From NCBI GenBank assembly GCA_013824015.1, contig PNNC01000228.1, forward strand, positions 1 through 37,934: a stretch of DNA of 37,934 nucleotides, in the 5' to 3' direction. The translations under genes were made by a program, and so were the position numbers. Source of the DNA: Polaromonas sp. (GTDB lineage: Bacteria > Pseudomonadota > Gammaproteobacteria > Burkholderiales > Burkholderiaceae_C). Shown piece by piece: positions 25,099-33,520 of this stretch (positions within the stretch are counted from its first letter, which is position 1; each line of letters opens with the position of its first letter). The notes under the pieces are model-generated. The model was given only the letters and a program-made list of their open reading frames with translations. It did no database searches and was not told where the DNA came from.

Positions 25099-26319
25099 TC
25101 AATTGATGCAGATCTCGTCGGCCAGGCGGCGCATGAAGCGTTCACACCAGGCCAGTTGTTCGAGGGTCACCCATTCGTTGGGCTGGTGCGCCTGCGCGAT
25201 GTGGCCCGGGCCACAAACAATGGTGGGCACACCGACCTGGTGGAACAATGCAGCTTCCGTGCCAAAGGACACCTTGCCGGCGCCTGAAGCTGCATCCACA
25301 TCGGCACATTTGAAACACAGGCGCGCAATGTCGCTGTCGGCATCGGTGGCAAACCCGGGCAGCACCGAGTTGAGCTTGTGGGTGATGCCGGTATCGGGCG
25401 CGACGGCCTGCATCGCCGGGACCAGGCTGTCGGCGAATTCCTTCGCTTCATTGAACAGCAGCACCGGCGAGTTCATGTGGTGATGCCGGATCTCCCAGGT
25501 CACCTCGCAGTCGCGCGGGATGATGTTGAGCGCCGTGCCGCCGGCGATCACGCCGGTGTGGATGGTGGTGTGCGGCACGTCGTAAACCGGGTCGAACGGG
25601 CCTTCGGCGACGAGACGGCGGTGCATGGAACGGAGTTTGCTGACGAACTCGCAGGCGATTTCGACCGCATTGACGCCCTGCGGCGTCAGCGAGGAATGCG
25701 CCTCGAAGCCGCGCACCGAGGTTTTGTAGGCATGTTTGCCCTTGTGCGCGATCACCACCTGCATGCCGGTGGGTTCGCCGACGATGCAGCCGGCCGGCTT
25801 GTAGCCGCGCTCCACCATGTCGGCGATCAGGCGCCGCACACCGATGCAGCCGACCTCCTCGTCGTAACTGAAGGCCAGGTGTAGCGGGCGCTTGAGTTTG
25901 CGTCGGAGCAGTTCGGGCACCATCATCAGCGCGGTGGCGCCGTAACTTTTCATGTCGGTGACGCCGCGGCCGTACAGCCGGTCGCCGACGACCTGCGCGG
26001 CAAACGGGTCGGTGTCCCAGGGCTGGCCGTCGACCGGCACCACGTCGGTGTGGCCCGACAGCACCAGGCCGCCGGTTTTGGTTTCGCCGTCGGCGGCCGG
26101 CAGCGTGGCCCAGAGGTTGGCCTTTTTGCCGCTGTCGTCGTAGGTCAGGTGGCATTCAATGCCCTGGGCTTCGAGCAGGGTACGTGTCCACTCGATGATG
26201 GGCAGGTTGCTGTCGCGCGAGACCGAGGCAAACGAGACCCATTTTTCGATCAGGGGCAGCGCGGCCAGGTCGGCAGCCTGCACGGCGCCCAGGGTGGCGG
26301 TGGGGAGGGGGGCGTTCAT
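25099..26319 (-). CDS. argE: Acetylornithine deacetylase (ArgE, M20 peptidase family)
   Basis: A 406-residue zinc hydrolase of the M20 family, closest in motifs to ArgE, which frees ornithine from N-acetylornithine. Zinc and catalytic residues are visible: His90 and Asp92 in SGHTDVVP, Asp122 in GRGVTDMKSY, Glu154-Glu155 in YDEEVGCIG, Glu182 in GEPTG, and His in GPGHIAQAHQPNEW near the C-terminus. The dimerisation domain holds GFEAHSSLTPQGVNAVE. The start at 26319 has AAAGG upstream; 26349 is rejected. Most Burkholderiales make ornithine by the ArgJ cycle, so this enzyme may act on another N-acyl amino acid, fitting its pairing with a transport binding protein. Confidence 0.85.
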   Translation of the reverse strand: MNAPLPTATLGAVQAADLAALPLIEKWVSFASVSRDSNLPIIEWTRTLLEAQGIECHLTYDDSGKKANLWATLPAADGETKTGGLVLSGHTDVVPVDGQPWDTDPFAAQVVGDRLYGRGVTDMKSYGATALMMVPELLRRKLKRPLHLAFSYDEEVGCIGVRRLIADMVERGYKPAGCIVGEPTGMQVVIAHKGKHAYKTSVRGFEAHSSLTPQGVNAVEIACEFVSKLRSMHRRLVAEGPFDPVYDVPHTTIHTGVIAGGTALNIIPRDCEVTWEIRHHHMNSPVLLFNEAKEFADSLVPAMQAVAPDTGITHKLNSVLPGFATDADSDIARLCFKCADVDAASGAGKVSFGTEAALFHQVGVPTIVCGPGHIAQAHQPNEWVTLEQLAWCERFMRRLADEICIN

Positions 26320-26394
26320 GGGGACCTTTGCAAAAAGCCTTGAGATCAAGGCGTGTCAGGACGGGGTTGCAAAATTGTAGGGCAGTGCCTGCTT

Positions 26395-26442
26395 GCTATG
26401 AATAATATAGCTGCATGCCCTTGTCCGACATGGGCTGAGGCC
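26395..26442 (+). repeat. Dispersed GCTAT repeat, copy 4
   Basis: GCTAT-N7-ATAGC (26395-26411), exactly 20 nt starting with TG, then GGGCTGAGGCC (26432-26442), with similarity possibly continuing to about 26460. It lies between the argE start and the 3' end of the LysR gene; its tail reaches the LysR stop codon. Confidence 0.85.
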
Positions 26443-26459
26443 CTGAAACGCTTGAAATT

Positions 26460-27455
26460 TCAGGCCATCGCCGCGACTTCGGCCTTGGCGGCGGAGGGCT
26501 CGGCGTGGCCCGTCCAGGCGCTGCACATGGCATCCGGCAGCGAGGTCTTGCGCTGGATCAGGTCGTGTTTGGCAAACAGCTCGGCGATCCAGTCCACAAA
26601 CACGCGCACCTTGTTGCTCAGGTGGCGGTTGGGCGGATACACCACATGCAGCGGCACGGCGCCGCCGCACCACTCGGTGAACAGCGGCTCCAGTTCGCCG
26701 CGGCTGATGTGGTCCTGCACCAGGAAGGTCGCGGTGTGCAGCACGCCCAGGCCGGCCAGCGCGGCCACCACGCCGGCGCGCGAGTCATTGACCGACAGCA
26801 GGTGGCGACCGTCGAGTTCGATGGTTTCGCCGTCGCGGTAATACTCGAAGTTGTACATCTTGCCGTTGCGTGGCGAGGCATAACGGATCAGCTTGTGGTC
26901 CTCCAGTTCGCGCGGGTGTTTCGGCTTGCCGTGGCGCTTCAGGTAGGCCGGCGAAGCGCAGGACACCAGGTAAAACTCGCCGATGCGGCGCGCCACCAGC
27001 GACTGGTCGGTCAGCTCGCCGCCGCGCACCACGCAGTCCACGTTCTCCGCAATGATGTCGACCGGACGGTCGCTCACGCCCAGCTCGAGCTGGATGTCCG
27101 GGTATCGCGCGTAGAAGTCCGCCAGCGCCGGGATGATCACCGTCAGGCCCAGCGACGAGGGCACATCGACCTTGAGCTTCCCGCGCGGGCTGGCCTTGGC
27201 GCGCGACATGTTCGATTCGAGCTCTTCCACCTCGCCCAGCAGGCGACTGGCCTGTTCGTAGTAGGCCGCACCATCGACCGTGACCGCGACCTTGCGCGTG
27301 GTCCGGTTCAACAGCTTGGTGTCCAGCTCCTTTTCCAGGTCCTGGATCAGCCGGGTCACGGTGGCCTTGGGCAGGTCCATGGAGTCGGCGGCCTTGGTGA
27401 AGGTGCCGGCTTCGACGACGCGTACAAAGGCCTGCATGGCGGAAAACTTGTCCAT
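26460..27455 (-). CDS. LysR-family regulator of the second efflux locus (CeoR/BpeT-like position)
   Basis: A 331-residue LysR-type regulator. The N-terminal winged helix-turn-helix is clear: MDKFSAMQAFVRVVEAGTFTKAADSMDLPKATVTRLIQDLE, split here as residues 1-41, followed by KLLNRTTRKVAVT and a linker helix. The effector domain begins at KLKVDVPSSLGLTVI. The open frame continues 94 codons upstream, but ATG at 27455 begins the conserved domain and has AGGA upstream. It is divergent from the lipase-like gene and the adaptor-permease-channel genes, the order seen for ceoR-llpE-ceoAB-opcM in Burkholderia cenocepacia and bpeT-llpE-bpeEF-oprC in B. pseudomallei. It probably activates that operon. 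Its stop codon falls in the tail of repeat copy 4. Confidence 0.9.
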   Translation of the reverse strand: MDKFSAMQAFVRVVEAGTFTKAADSMDLPKATVTRLIQDLEKELDTKLLNRTTRKVAVTVDGAAYYEQASRLLGEVEELESNMSRAKASPRGKLKVDVPSSLGLTVIIPALADFYARYPDIQLELGVSDRPVDIIAENVDCVVRGGELTDQSLVARRIGEFYLVSCASPAYLKRHGKPKHPRELEDHKLIRYASPRNGKMYNFEYYRDGETIELDGRHLLSVNDSRAGVVAALAGLGVLHTATFLVQDHISRGELEPLFTEWCGGAVPLHVVYPPNRHLSNKVRVFVDWIAELFAKHDLIQRKTSLPDAMCSAWTGHAEPSAAKAEVAAMA

Positions 27456-27531
27456 GGATACATCCTGGTAAAGGGGCGAAGAAGGGCGCAAAGCCAGTGT
27501 GGGCCTGATTTTGACCGGTATTTGAGCCTCA

Positions 27532-27551
27532 TTGTTTCTGTGGTGAAACAA
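27532..27551. promoter_or_regulatory. Candidate LysR-regulator binding site
   Basis: A perfect 7-bp inverted repeat, TTGTTTC (27532-27538) and GAAACAA (27545-27551), with a 6-bp spacer in the 187-bp region between the divergent lysR and lipase-like genes. Size, symmetry and placement about 90 bp before the lipase-like start suit a LysR-type recognition site. Confidence 0.55.
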
Positions 27552-27642
27552 ACAATCTCCAAAAGGGGTATTTATTAAGTATTCGGCCGCGCCTACATTC
27601 TGCTGCATCGCAACAAATCGGCGCCGCGCAGCGGCATCCTCC

Positions 27643-28527
27643 ATGTCCCGTTCGCAGTTTTCATCGCTTTCTTCCGCCAGCAACTGGCCGGACGGGCTGG
27701 ACCAGCAGATCGCCCTGGCGCCGGACCGGCAGCTCAATGTGCGGGTGTATGGGCGGCACCCGGAAGGCGCGACCGAAGCGGCGCCGCTGGTGCTGCACTT
27801 CCATGGCGGGGCTTTTGTCGCTGGCTCGCTGGACCAGGGTGCCTGTATCGCCGGCCTGCTGGCGGAGGCCGGCGCCGTGGTGATTTCGGTGGACTACCCG
27901 CTGGCGCCAGCCCATCCTTTTCCGCAGGCGGTCGAGACCGGTTATGCCGCGCTGATCTGGGCCTGGAAGGCCAGGCACAAGCTGGCCGGCCGCAATGCGC
28001 CGCTGCTGATTGCCGGCGAAGAGGCCGGCGGCAACCTGGCGGCGGCGATCAGCCTGATGGCGCGCGACCAGGACGCGCCCCGGCTGGCCGGCCAGATCCT
28101 GCTGTCACCGATGCTGGACGCCTGCATGGCCACGGCTTCGCTGCGTGACGCGCATGCCGGCCCGGTCGGCTGCACCTGGGCCGACGGCTGGCACCAGTAC
28201 CTGCCGCGCCTCGAAGATGCCGCCCACCCGTATGCGACGCCGGGTTCGGCTTTTCGCCTGTCGGGTTTGCCGCCCACCTTGCTGATCACCGCCGGGGACG
28301 ATCCGCTGCGGGATGAGGCACAGGCCTATGCCCAGCGGCTGCGCGCGGCAGGGATTTTTGTCCAGGAGGCCGTGCTTCCCGAACCGACCGGGTGGCCGGG
28401 CAATTATCTGGAGGCAGGCCATGACCAGGCCGCATGGCCTGCGCTTGTGCAGAGGCAGATCGGCGACTTTTTTGCCAGCCTGACCGCCGCCCACGGCGTG
28501 CAATGCAGCCCGCTGGCACACCCTTGA
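27643..28527 (+). CDS. Lipase-like alpha/beta-hydrolase-fold protein lacking the nucleophile serine (LlpE-like)
   Basis: A 294-residue protein of the hormone-sensitive-lipase type alpha/beta-hydrolase fold. The oxyanion motif HGGAF (residues 54-58) and DYPLAPAHPFP are present, as are Asp220 in DDPLRDEA and a candidate His260 in EAGHDQA. The nucleophile elbow, normally GDSAGG, reads GEEAGG with Glu127 where Ser is expected, so ordinary esterase chemistry is unlikely. Its place as first gene after a divergent LysR gene and before an RND pump matches llpE in Burkholderia, whose product is reported as dispensable for resistance. It may be a binding or scaffold protein, or a hydrolase with altered chemistry. 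No signal peptide is seen. Confidence 0.82.
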   Translation: MSRSQFSSLSSASNWPDGLDQQIALAPDRQLNVRVYGRHPEGATEAAPLVLHFHGGAFVAGSLDQGACIAGLLAEAGAVVISVDYPLAPAHPFPQAVETGYAALIWAWKARHKLAGRNAPLLIAGEEAGGNLAAAISLMARDQDAPRLAGQILLSPMLDACMATASLRDAHAGPVGCTWADGWHQYLPRLEDAAHPYATPGSAFRLSGLPPTLLITAGDDPLRDEAQAYAQRLRAAGIFVQEAVLPEPTGWPGNYLEAGHDQAAWPALVQRQIGDFFASLTAAHGVQCSPLAHP

Positions 28528-28967
28528 TGACGTTTTGCCTTTTGTTGAAGGAGTTTTTCTTGTTACCGATACGTTTTGGCATCGCAGCACCTGCACCTTG
28601 TGCTGGTCGCCGCGCAGGCTTTGATTCGCATGTCGCAAAAGATCATGCCGCCATGTCCCCAAGCCGGATGCGGATTTCATGCACACGCCTTGACCTTGCC
28701 ATCGTTGGAGGCTTGAAAGTTCATGCCTTCATTCATTGACAAGGACGTTTCATGACCGGATTCGCTGTTGACGTCAGGGGCCGCGGGCCTTGCGCGGTAC
28801 CGATGGCCGGCGCCAGGAGTCCCGCATGCATCAACCCGGCAGTTGTTGCCAGGGCCGCTTAGCCGCCCGTTGTCTGGTTTCCAGTTTCCCTGTCGGGGCA
28901 TCGATCCATTTGCGGTGCCCGGACGCCGTCTTCCAGGTTTTTCCACATTTTTCTTGAGGTGTTCGCC
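28528..28967. other. 440-bp gap between lipase-like and adaptor genes
   Basis: There is no recognisable protein family here. An ATG overlapping the lipase-like stop (TGATG) opens a 70-codon frame to 28739 with no clear features; I do not call it a gene. A TTGACA at 28736-28741 lacks a matching -10. The most notable element is a short ORF with its own ribosome site at 28826-28957. The gap is long for one operon, so the pump genes may have their own promoter or a regulatory leader. Confidence 0.5.
28826..28957 (+). CDS. Possible 43-codon leader ORF before the efflux adaptor
   Basis: ATG at 28826 has AGGAG 7 nt upstream. The frame stays open for 43 codons and ends in TGA (28955-28957), 10 nt before the adaptor ATG and overlapping its GAGG ribosome site. 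The product is rich in Cys and Phe and has no known domain. Its codon use is less GC-biased at third positions than true genes here, so if translated it more likely acts as a leader coupling or attenuating translation of the pump than as a working protein. Confidence 0.35.
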   Translation: MHQPGSCCQGRLAARCLVSSFPVGASIHLRCPDAVFQVFPHFS

Positions 28968-30194
28968 ATGCGATTGAGTCAACTCCACAACAACAAGCGC
29001 CGTCTTCTGACGGTCACACTGGGCGTGATCGCGGTGGCAGGCATGTCGGCCGCCGTTTTTGGTGTATCCGGCTCCGGTGCCCACGCGGATGTCGCCACCG
29101 CCCCTGCCGCCATACCGGTCTCTGTGGCCACCGTCGTGCAGAGCGATGTCGCCGCCTGGGACGAGTTTTCGGGCCGGCTCGAGGCGGTTGAACGGGTGGA
29201 CATCCGTTCGCGCGTTGCCGGCACGCTCCAGTCCATGCATTTTCGCGAGGGTGCGCTGGTCAAAAAAGGCGAGCTTCTGCTGACGATTGATCCGGCGCCC
29301 TACGCTGCAGAGGTGCAGCGCGCCGAAGCCCAGGTCGGCGCGGCGCAGGCGCGGGTGGCGCAGGCCAAAGGCGAGCAGGAGCGCGCGCAGCGCCTGTGGA
29401 GCGAGCAGGCGATCTCGAAACGCGAATTCGATGAACGCAGCAACGGCCAGCGCGAGGCCGATGCGAACCTGCGCGCCGCCCAGGCGGCGCTGCAGACGGC
29501 GCAGCTGAGCCTGGGCTACACACAGGTGCGCGCGCCGGTGGCCGGCCGCGTCGGCAAGCTCGAGGTCACGGTTGGCAATCTGGTCGCTGCCGGGCCGGGT
29601 GCGCCAGTGCTGACCACGCTGGTCTCGGTCAGCCCGATTTATGCAAGTTTTGACGCCGACGAACAGGTGGTGGCCAAAGCCCTGAAGGACGTGAGCAGCG
29701 GTGGCGAACGCAGGCTCGAACGCATTCCGGTGCAGATGGGCACCGCCGCCAGCAGCGACACACCGTTCGAGGGCCGCTTGCAACTGGTGGACAACCAGGT
29801 CGACGCCAAAAGCGGCACGGTGCGTGCCCGCGCTGTGTTCGACAACAAGGATGGCCAGTTGATGCCCGGCCAGTTTGCGCGCATCCGCATGGGCCAGGCC
29901 ACGCAGGCGACGGCGCTGCTGGTCAACGAGCGCGCTGTCGGCACCGACCAGAACAAGAAGTACGTGCTGGTGGTGGGCGAAGGCAACAAGGCCGAGTACC
30001 GCGAAGTTTTGCTGGGCGCCTCGGTCAACGGCCTGCGGGTCGTGAAGAACGGCCTGGCGCCCAACGAACGCATTGTTGTCAACGGCCTGCAGCGTGTGCG
30101 CCCGGGGGCGCTGGTGGCCCCGCAGCCGGTCGAGATGTCGGCCAAGGCCGAGCTGCTCCATGCCGACAAGCCCGTCAAGGTGGCGGCGAAGTAA
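28968..30194 (+). CDS. RND pump periplasmic adaptor (CeoA/BpeE-type)
   Basis: A 408-residue membrane fusion protein. An N-terminal hydrophobic segment (about residues 15-32) ends in a likely cleavable or anchoring region without lipobox. The family order is visible: first lipoyl half (RVDIRSRVAGTLQSMHFREGALVKKGELLLTID), helical hairpin with AQARVAQAKGEQERAQRLW, second lipoyl half (GYTQVRAPVAGRVGKLEVTVGNLV), then beta-barrel (DGQLMPGQFARIRMG-like DNKDGQLMPGQFARI) and membrane-proximal domains ending PQPVEMSAKAE. The start at 28968 has GAGG 8 nt upstream; a GTG at 28959 is rejected. It lies in one run with the permease and outer-membrane channel. Burkholderia homologues by position export chloramphenicol, trimethoprim and fluoroquinolones; substrates here are inferred only. 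Confidence 0.94.
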   Translation: MRLSQLHNNKRRLLTVTLGVIAVAGMSAAVFGVSGSGAHADVATAPAAIPVSVATVVQSDVAAWDEFSGRLEAVERVDIRSRVAGTLQSMHFREGALVKKGELLLTIDPAPYAAEVQRAEAQVGAAQARVAQAKGEQERAQRLWSEQAISKREFDERSNGQREADANLRAAQAALQTAQLSLGYTQVRAPVAGRVGKLEVTVGNLVAAGPGAPVLTTLVSVSPIYASFDADEQVVAKALKDVSSGGERRLERIPVQMGTAASSDTPFEGRLQLVDNQVDAKSGTVRARAVFDNKDGQLMPGQFARIRMGQATQATALLVNERAVGTDQNKKYVLVVGEGNKAEYREVLLGASVNGLRVVKNGLAPNERIVVNGLQRVRPGALVAPQPVEMSAKAELLHADKPVKVAAK

Positions 30195-30204
30195 TGCATG
30201 AATG

Positions 30205-30224
30205 CCGGGGCTGGTGAGCCCCGG
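30205..30224 (+). promoter_or_regulatory. Intra-operon GC-rich hairpin
   Basis: CCGGGGCT (30205-30212) and AGCCCCGG (30217-30224) pair perfectly over 8 bp around a GGTG loop, in the 50-bp gap between the adaptor stop and the permease start. No T-run follows, so it is not a simple terminator. It may stabilise or help process the mRNA between the two cistrons. Confidence 0.55.
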
Positions 30225-30244
30225 GCTGAACAAGAAGAACTCCC

Positions 30245-33200
30245 ATGAATCTCTCCAAATTTTTTATCGACCGCCCGATTTTTGCCGGCGTGTTGTCGCT
30301 GCTGATGCTGATCGCCGGCCTGGTCGCGCTCGGCGGCCTGCCGATCTCCGAGTACCCGGAAGTCGCGCCGCCCTCGGTGGTGGTGCGCGCCCAGTACCCG
30401 GGCGCCAACCCCAAGGTGATCGCCGAAACCGTGGCCATGCCGCTGGAGGAATCGATCAACGGTGTCGAGGGCATGCTCTACATGGGCAGCCAGGCCACCA
30501 CCGACGGCGTGATGACGCTGACCGTGACCTTCAAGCTCGGCACCGACCCCGACAAGGCGCAGCAGATGGTGCAAAACCGCGTGTCGCAGGCCGAGCCGCG
30601 CCTGCCCGAGGAAGTGCGCCGGCTCGGCGTGACCACCGTCAAGAGCGCGCCCAACATCACGATGGTGGTGCACCTGGTCTCACCGAACGACCGTTATGAC
30701 ATCAACTACCTGCGCAACTACGCGGTGCTCAATGTCAAGGACCGGCTGGCGCGTATCCAGGGCGTGGGCCAGGTGCAGATTTTCGGCGGCGGCGACTACT
30801 CGATGCGGGTCTGGCTCGATCCGCAGAAAGTCGCGCAGCGCGGCCTGTCGGCCAGCGATGTGGTGGCGGCGATCCGCGGCCAGAACGTGCAGGCGGCCGC
30901 CGGCGTGGTCGGCGCTTCGCCGGGCCTGCCGGGCGTGGACATGCAGCTGTCGATCAATGCGCAAGGCCGCTTGCAGAACGAGGAAGAGTTCGGCGACATC
31001 ATCGTCAAGACCGGCAGCGACGGCGCGGTGACCCGGCTGCGCGACATCAGCCGCATCGAACTCGGCGCTTCCGAATACGCGCTGCGTTCGTTGCTGAACA
31101 ACAAGCCTGCCGTGGGCATGGGTGTGTTCCAGGCGCCGGGCTCGAACTCGCTGGAGATCTCCGACGCGGTGCGCCAGACCATGGACGAGCTCGCCAAAAA
31201 CATGCCTGAAGGTGTGGAGTACCGCATTGCCTACGACCCGACGCAGTTTGTGCGGGCTTCCATCCAGTCGGTGATCACCACGCTGCTCGAAGCCGTCGCG
31301 CTGGTGGTGCTGGTGGTGATCTTGTTCCTGCAGACCTGGCGCGCCTCCATCATTCCGCTGCTGGCGGTGCCGGTGTCGGTGGTTGGCACCTTTGCGGTGC
31401 TGCACCTGCTGGGTTTTTCGATCAATGCGCTCAGCCTGTTCGGGCTGGTGCTGGCCATCGGCATTGTGGTCGACGACGCCATCGTGGTGGTCGAAAACGT
31501 CGAGCGCAACATCGAGGCCGGCCTGTCGCCGCGCGAGGCGACCTACCGCGCCATGCGCGAGGTGTCTGGCCCCATCATCGCGATTGCGCTGGTGCTGGTC
31601 GCGGTGTTTGTGCCGCTGGCCTTCATCAGCGGCCTGACCGGCCAGTTCTACAAGCAGTTTGCGGTGACGATTGCGATCTCGACCGTGATCTCGGCGATCA
31701 ACTCGCTGACCTTGTCGCCGGCACTGGCCGCGCTGCTGCTCAAAAGCCACGACGCACCGAAAGACGCGCTGACACGCGGCATGGACAAGGTGTTTGGCCG
31801 TTTCTTTGCGTGGTTCAACCGGCTGTTCAAGCGCGGCGCCAGCGCCTACAGCGGCGGTGTCAAGGGCGCGATCTCGCGCAAGACGCTGATGCTGGTGATG
31901 TACGGGGTGCTGGTCGGTGCGACCATCGGCATCTTCAAGCTGGTGCCCGGCGGTTTTGTGCCGGCCCAGGACAAGCAGTACCTGATCGGTTTCGCGCAAC
32001 TGCCCGACGGCGCGACGCTGGACCGCACCGAGGACGTGATCCAGCGCATGGGCGAGATCATGAAGGCCAACCCGAACGTCGAGGACGCGATTGCCTTCCC
32101 CGGCCTGTCGATCAACGGTTTCACCAACAGCTCGAATTCCGGCATCGTGTTTGCGACGCTCAAGCCGTTTGCCGAGCGCAAGAACGCCGACCAGAGCGGC
32201 GGCGCGGTGGCGGGCCAGCTCAACGGCGCGTTTGCCGGCATCCAGGACGCGTTCATCGTGATGTTCCCGCCGCCGCCGGTCGAGGGCCTGGGCACCACCG
32301 GCGGCTTCAAGCTGCAGCTGGAAGACCGTGCCTCGCTCGGTTATGACGCGATGGATGGCGCCGTCAAAGCCTTCATGGAAAAGGTGGCGCAGGCGCCCGA
32401 GATTGCCGGCACCTTCACGAGCTGGCAGGTCAACGTGCCGCAGCTGTATGCCGATATCGACCGCACCAAGGCGCGCCAGCTCAACGTGCCGGTGACCGAC
32501 ATCTTCGACACCATGCAGATCTACCTCGGCAGCCTGTACGCGAACGACTTCAACAAGTTCGGCCGCACCTACAGCGTGCGGGTGCAGGCCGATGCGCCCT
32601 ACCGCGCCCGTGCCGAAGACGTGGGCCTGCTCAAGGTGCGATCGGGCACCGGCGAGATGGTGCCGCTGTCGGCGCTGATGAAGGTGCAGTCCAGCTTCGG
32701 GCCCGAACGTGCGATGCGTTACAACGGCTACCTGTCGGCCGACGTCAGCGGCGGCCCGGCACCGGGTTATTCGTCGGGCCAGGCGCAGGCAGCGATCGAA
32801 CGTATCGCGGCAGAAACATTGCCCAAAGGCATTGGCTTTGAGTGGACCGAACTGACCTACCAGGAAATCCTGGCCGGCAATTCCGCGGTGCTGGTGTTCC
32901 CGCTGGCGCTGCTGCTGGTGTTTCTGGTGCTGGCCGCGCAGTATGAAAGCCTGACGCTGCCGATCGCCATCATCCTGATCGTGCCGATGGGCCTGCTGGC
33001 GGCGATGACCGGTGTCTGGCTCTCGGGCGGCGACAACAACGTCTTTACCCAGATCGGGCTCATGGTGCTCGTGGGCTTGTCGGCAAAAAACGCCATCCTG
33101 ATCGTTGAGTTTGCACGCGAGCTCGAGTTTGCCGGCCGCACCCCGGTGCAGGCCGCGATCGAAGCCAGCCGCCTGCGCCTGCGCCCGATCCTGATGACTT

Positions 33201-33496
33201 CGCTGGCGTTTGTGATGGGGGTGTTGCCGCTGGTGCTGTCCACCGGCGCCGGCGCCGAGATGCGTTCGGCCATGGGTGTTGCGGTGTTCGCCGGGATGAT
33301 TGGCGTGACGGCGTTTGGCCTGTTCCTGACGCCGGTGTTTTATGTGGTGCTGCGGCGCCTGGCCGGCAACCGCCCGCTCAAGCTGCACGGCGAGGTGCCG
33401 CACATCGAAGCTTTCGCGGCCAGCCCTGTCACCGGTGGCGGTGGCGGTGCCGTCGCCCACGCCCAGCCTGCCGCCCGCATCGGCCCGCACGAATAA
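30245..33496 (+). CDS. RND efflux permease, HAE1 family (CeoB/BpeF-type)
   Basis: A 1083-residue hydrophobe/amphiphile exporter, the proton-driven inner-membrane part of a tripartite pump. The N-terminus MNLSKFFIDRPIFAGVLSLL is classical for AcrB-like proteins. Proton-relay residues are Asp410-Asp411 in GIVVDDAIVVVENVE and Lys948 in GLSAKNAILIVEFA. A large central porter region and twelve membrane helices in two sets of six are expected from the length. The C-terminus carries a short Gly-rich tail (GGGGGAVAHAQ) beyond the usual end. It is 50 bp after the adaptor gene and 24 bp before the outer-membrane channel gene. Confidence 0.96.
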   Translation: MNLSKFFIDRPIFAGVLSLLMLIAGLVALGGLPISEYPEVAPPSVVVRAQYPGANPKVIAETVAMPLEESINGVEGMLYMGSQATTDGVMTLTVTFKLGTDPDKAQQMVQNRVSQAEPRLPEEVRRLGVTTVKSAPNITMVVHLVSPNDRYDINYLRNYAVLNVKDRLARIQGVGQVQIFGGGDYSMRVWLDPQKVAQRGLSASDVVAAIRGQNVQAAAGVVGASPGLPGVDMQLSINAQGRLQNEEEFGDIIVKTGSDGAVTRLRDISRIELGASEYALRSLLNNKPAVGMGVFQAPGSNSLEISDAVRQTMDELAKNMPEGVEYRIAYDPTQFVRASIQSVITTLLEAVALVVLVVILFLQTWRASIIPLLAVPVSVVGTFAVLHLLGFSINALSLFGLVLAIGIVVDDAIVVVENVERNIEAGLSPREATYRAMREVSGPIIAIALVLVAVFVPLAFISGLTGQFYKQFAVTIAISTVISAINSLTLSPALAALLLKSHDAPKDALTRGMDKVFGRFFAWFNRLFKRGASAYSGGVKGAISRKTLMLVMYGVLVGATIGIFKLVPGGFVPAQDKQYLIGFAQLPDGATLDRTEDVIQRMGEIMKANPNVEDAIAFPGLSINGFTNSSNSGIVFATLKPFAERKNADQSGGAVAGQLNGAFAGIQDAFIVMFPPPPVEGLGTTGGFKLQLEDRASLGYDAMDGAVKAFMEKVAQAPEIAGTFTSWQVNVPQLYADIDRTKARQLNVPVTDIFDTMQIYLGSLYANDFNKFGRTYSVRVQADAPYRARAEDVGLLKVRSGTGEMVPLSALMKVQSSFGPERAMRYNGYLSADVSGGPAPGYSSGQAQAAIERIAAETLPKGIGFEWTELTYQEILAGNSAVLVFPLALLLVFLVLAAQYESLTLPIAIILIVPMGLLAAMTGVWLSGGDNNVFTQIGLMVLVGLSAKNAILIVEFARELEFAGRTPVQAAIEASRLRLRPILMTSLAFVMGVLPLVLSTGAGAEMRSAMGVAVFAGMIGVTAFGLFLTPVFYVVLRRLAGNRPLKLHGEVPHIEAFAASPVTGGGGGAVAHAQPAARIGPHE

Positions 33497-33520
33497 ACCG
33501 AACCATCCAAGGAGTTCAGC

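Noticed and set aside
28527..28739. 70-codon ORF starting in a TGATG overlap with the lipase-like stop
   Set aside because: The overlap is suggestive, but the product has no coherent composition, helix or motif and the codon bias is unlike that of neighbours.
28736..28764. TTGACA-led promoter before the adaptor gene
   Set aside because: No acceptable -10 element at 16-19 bp spacing.
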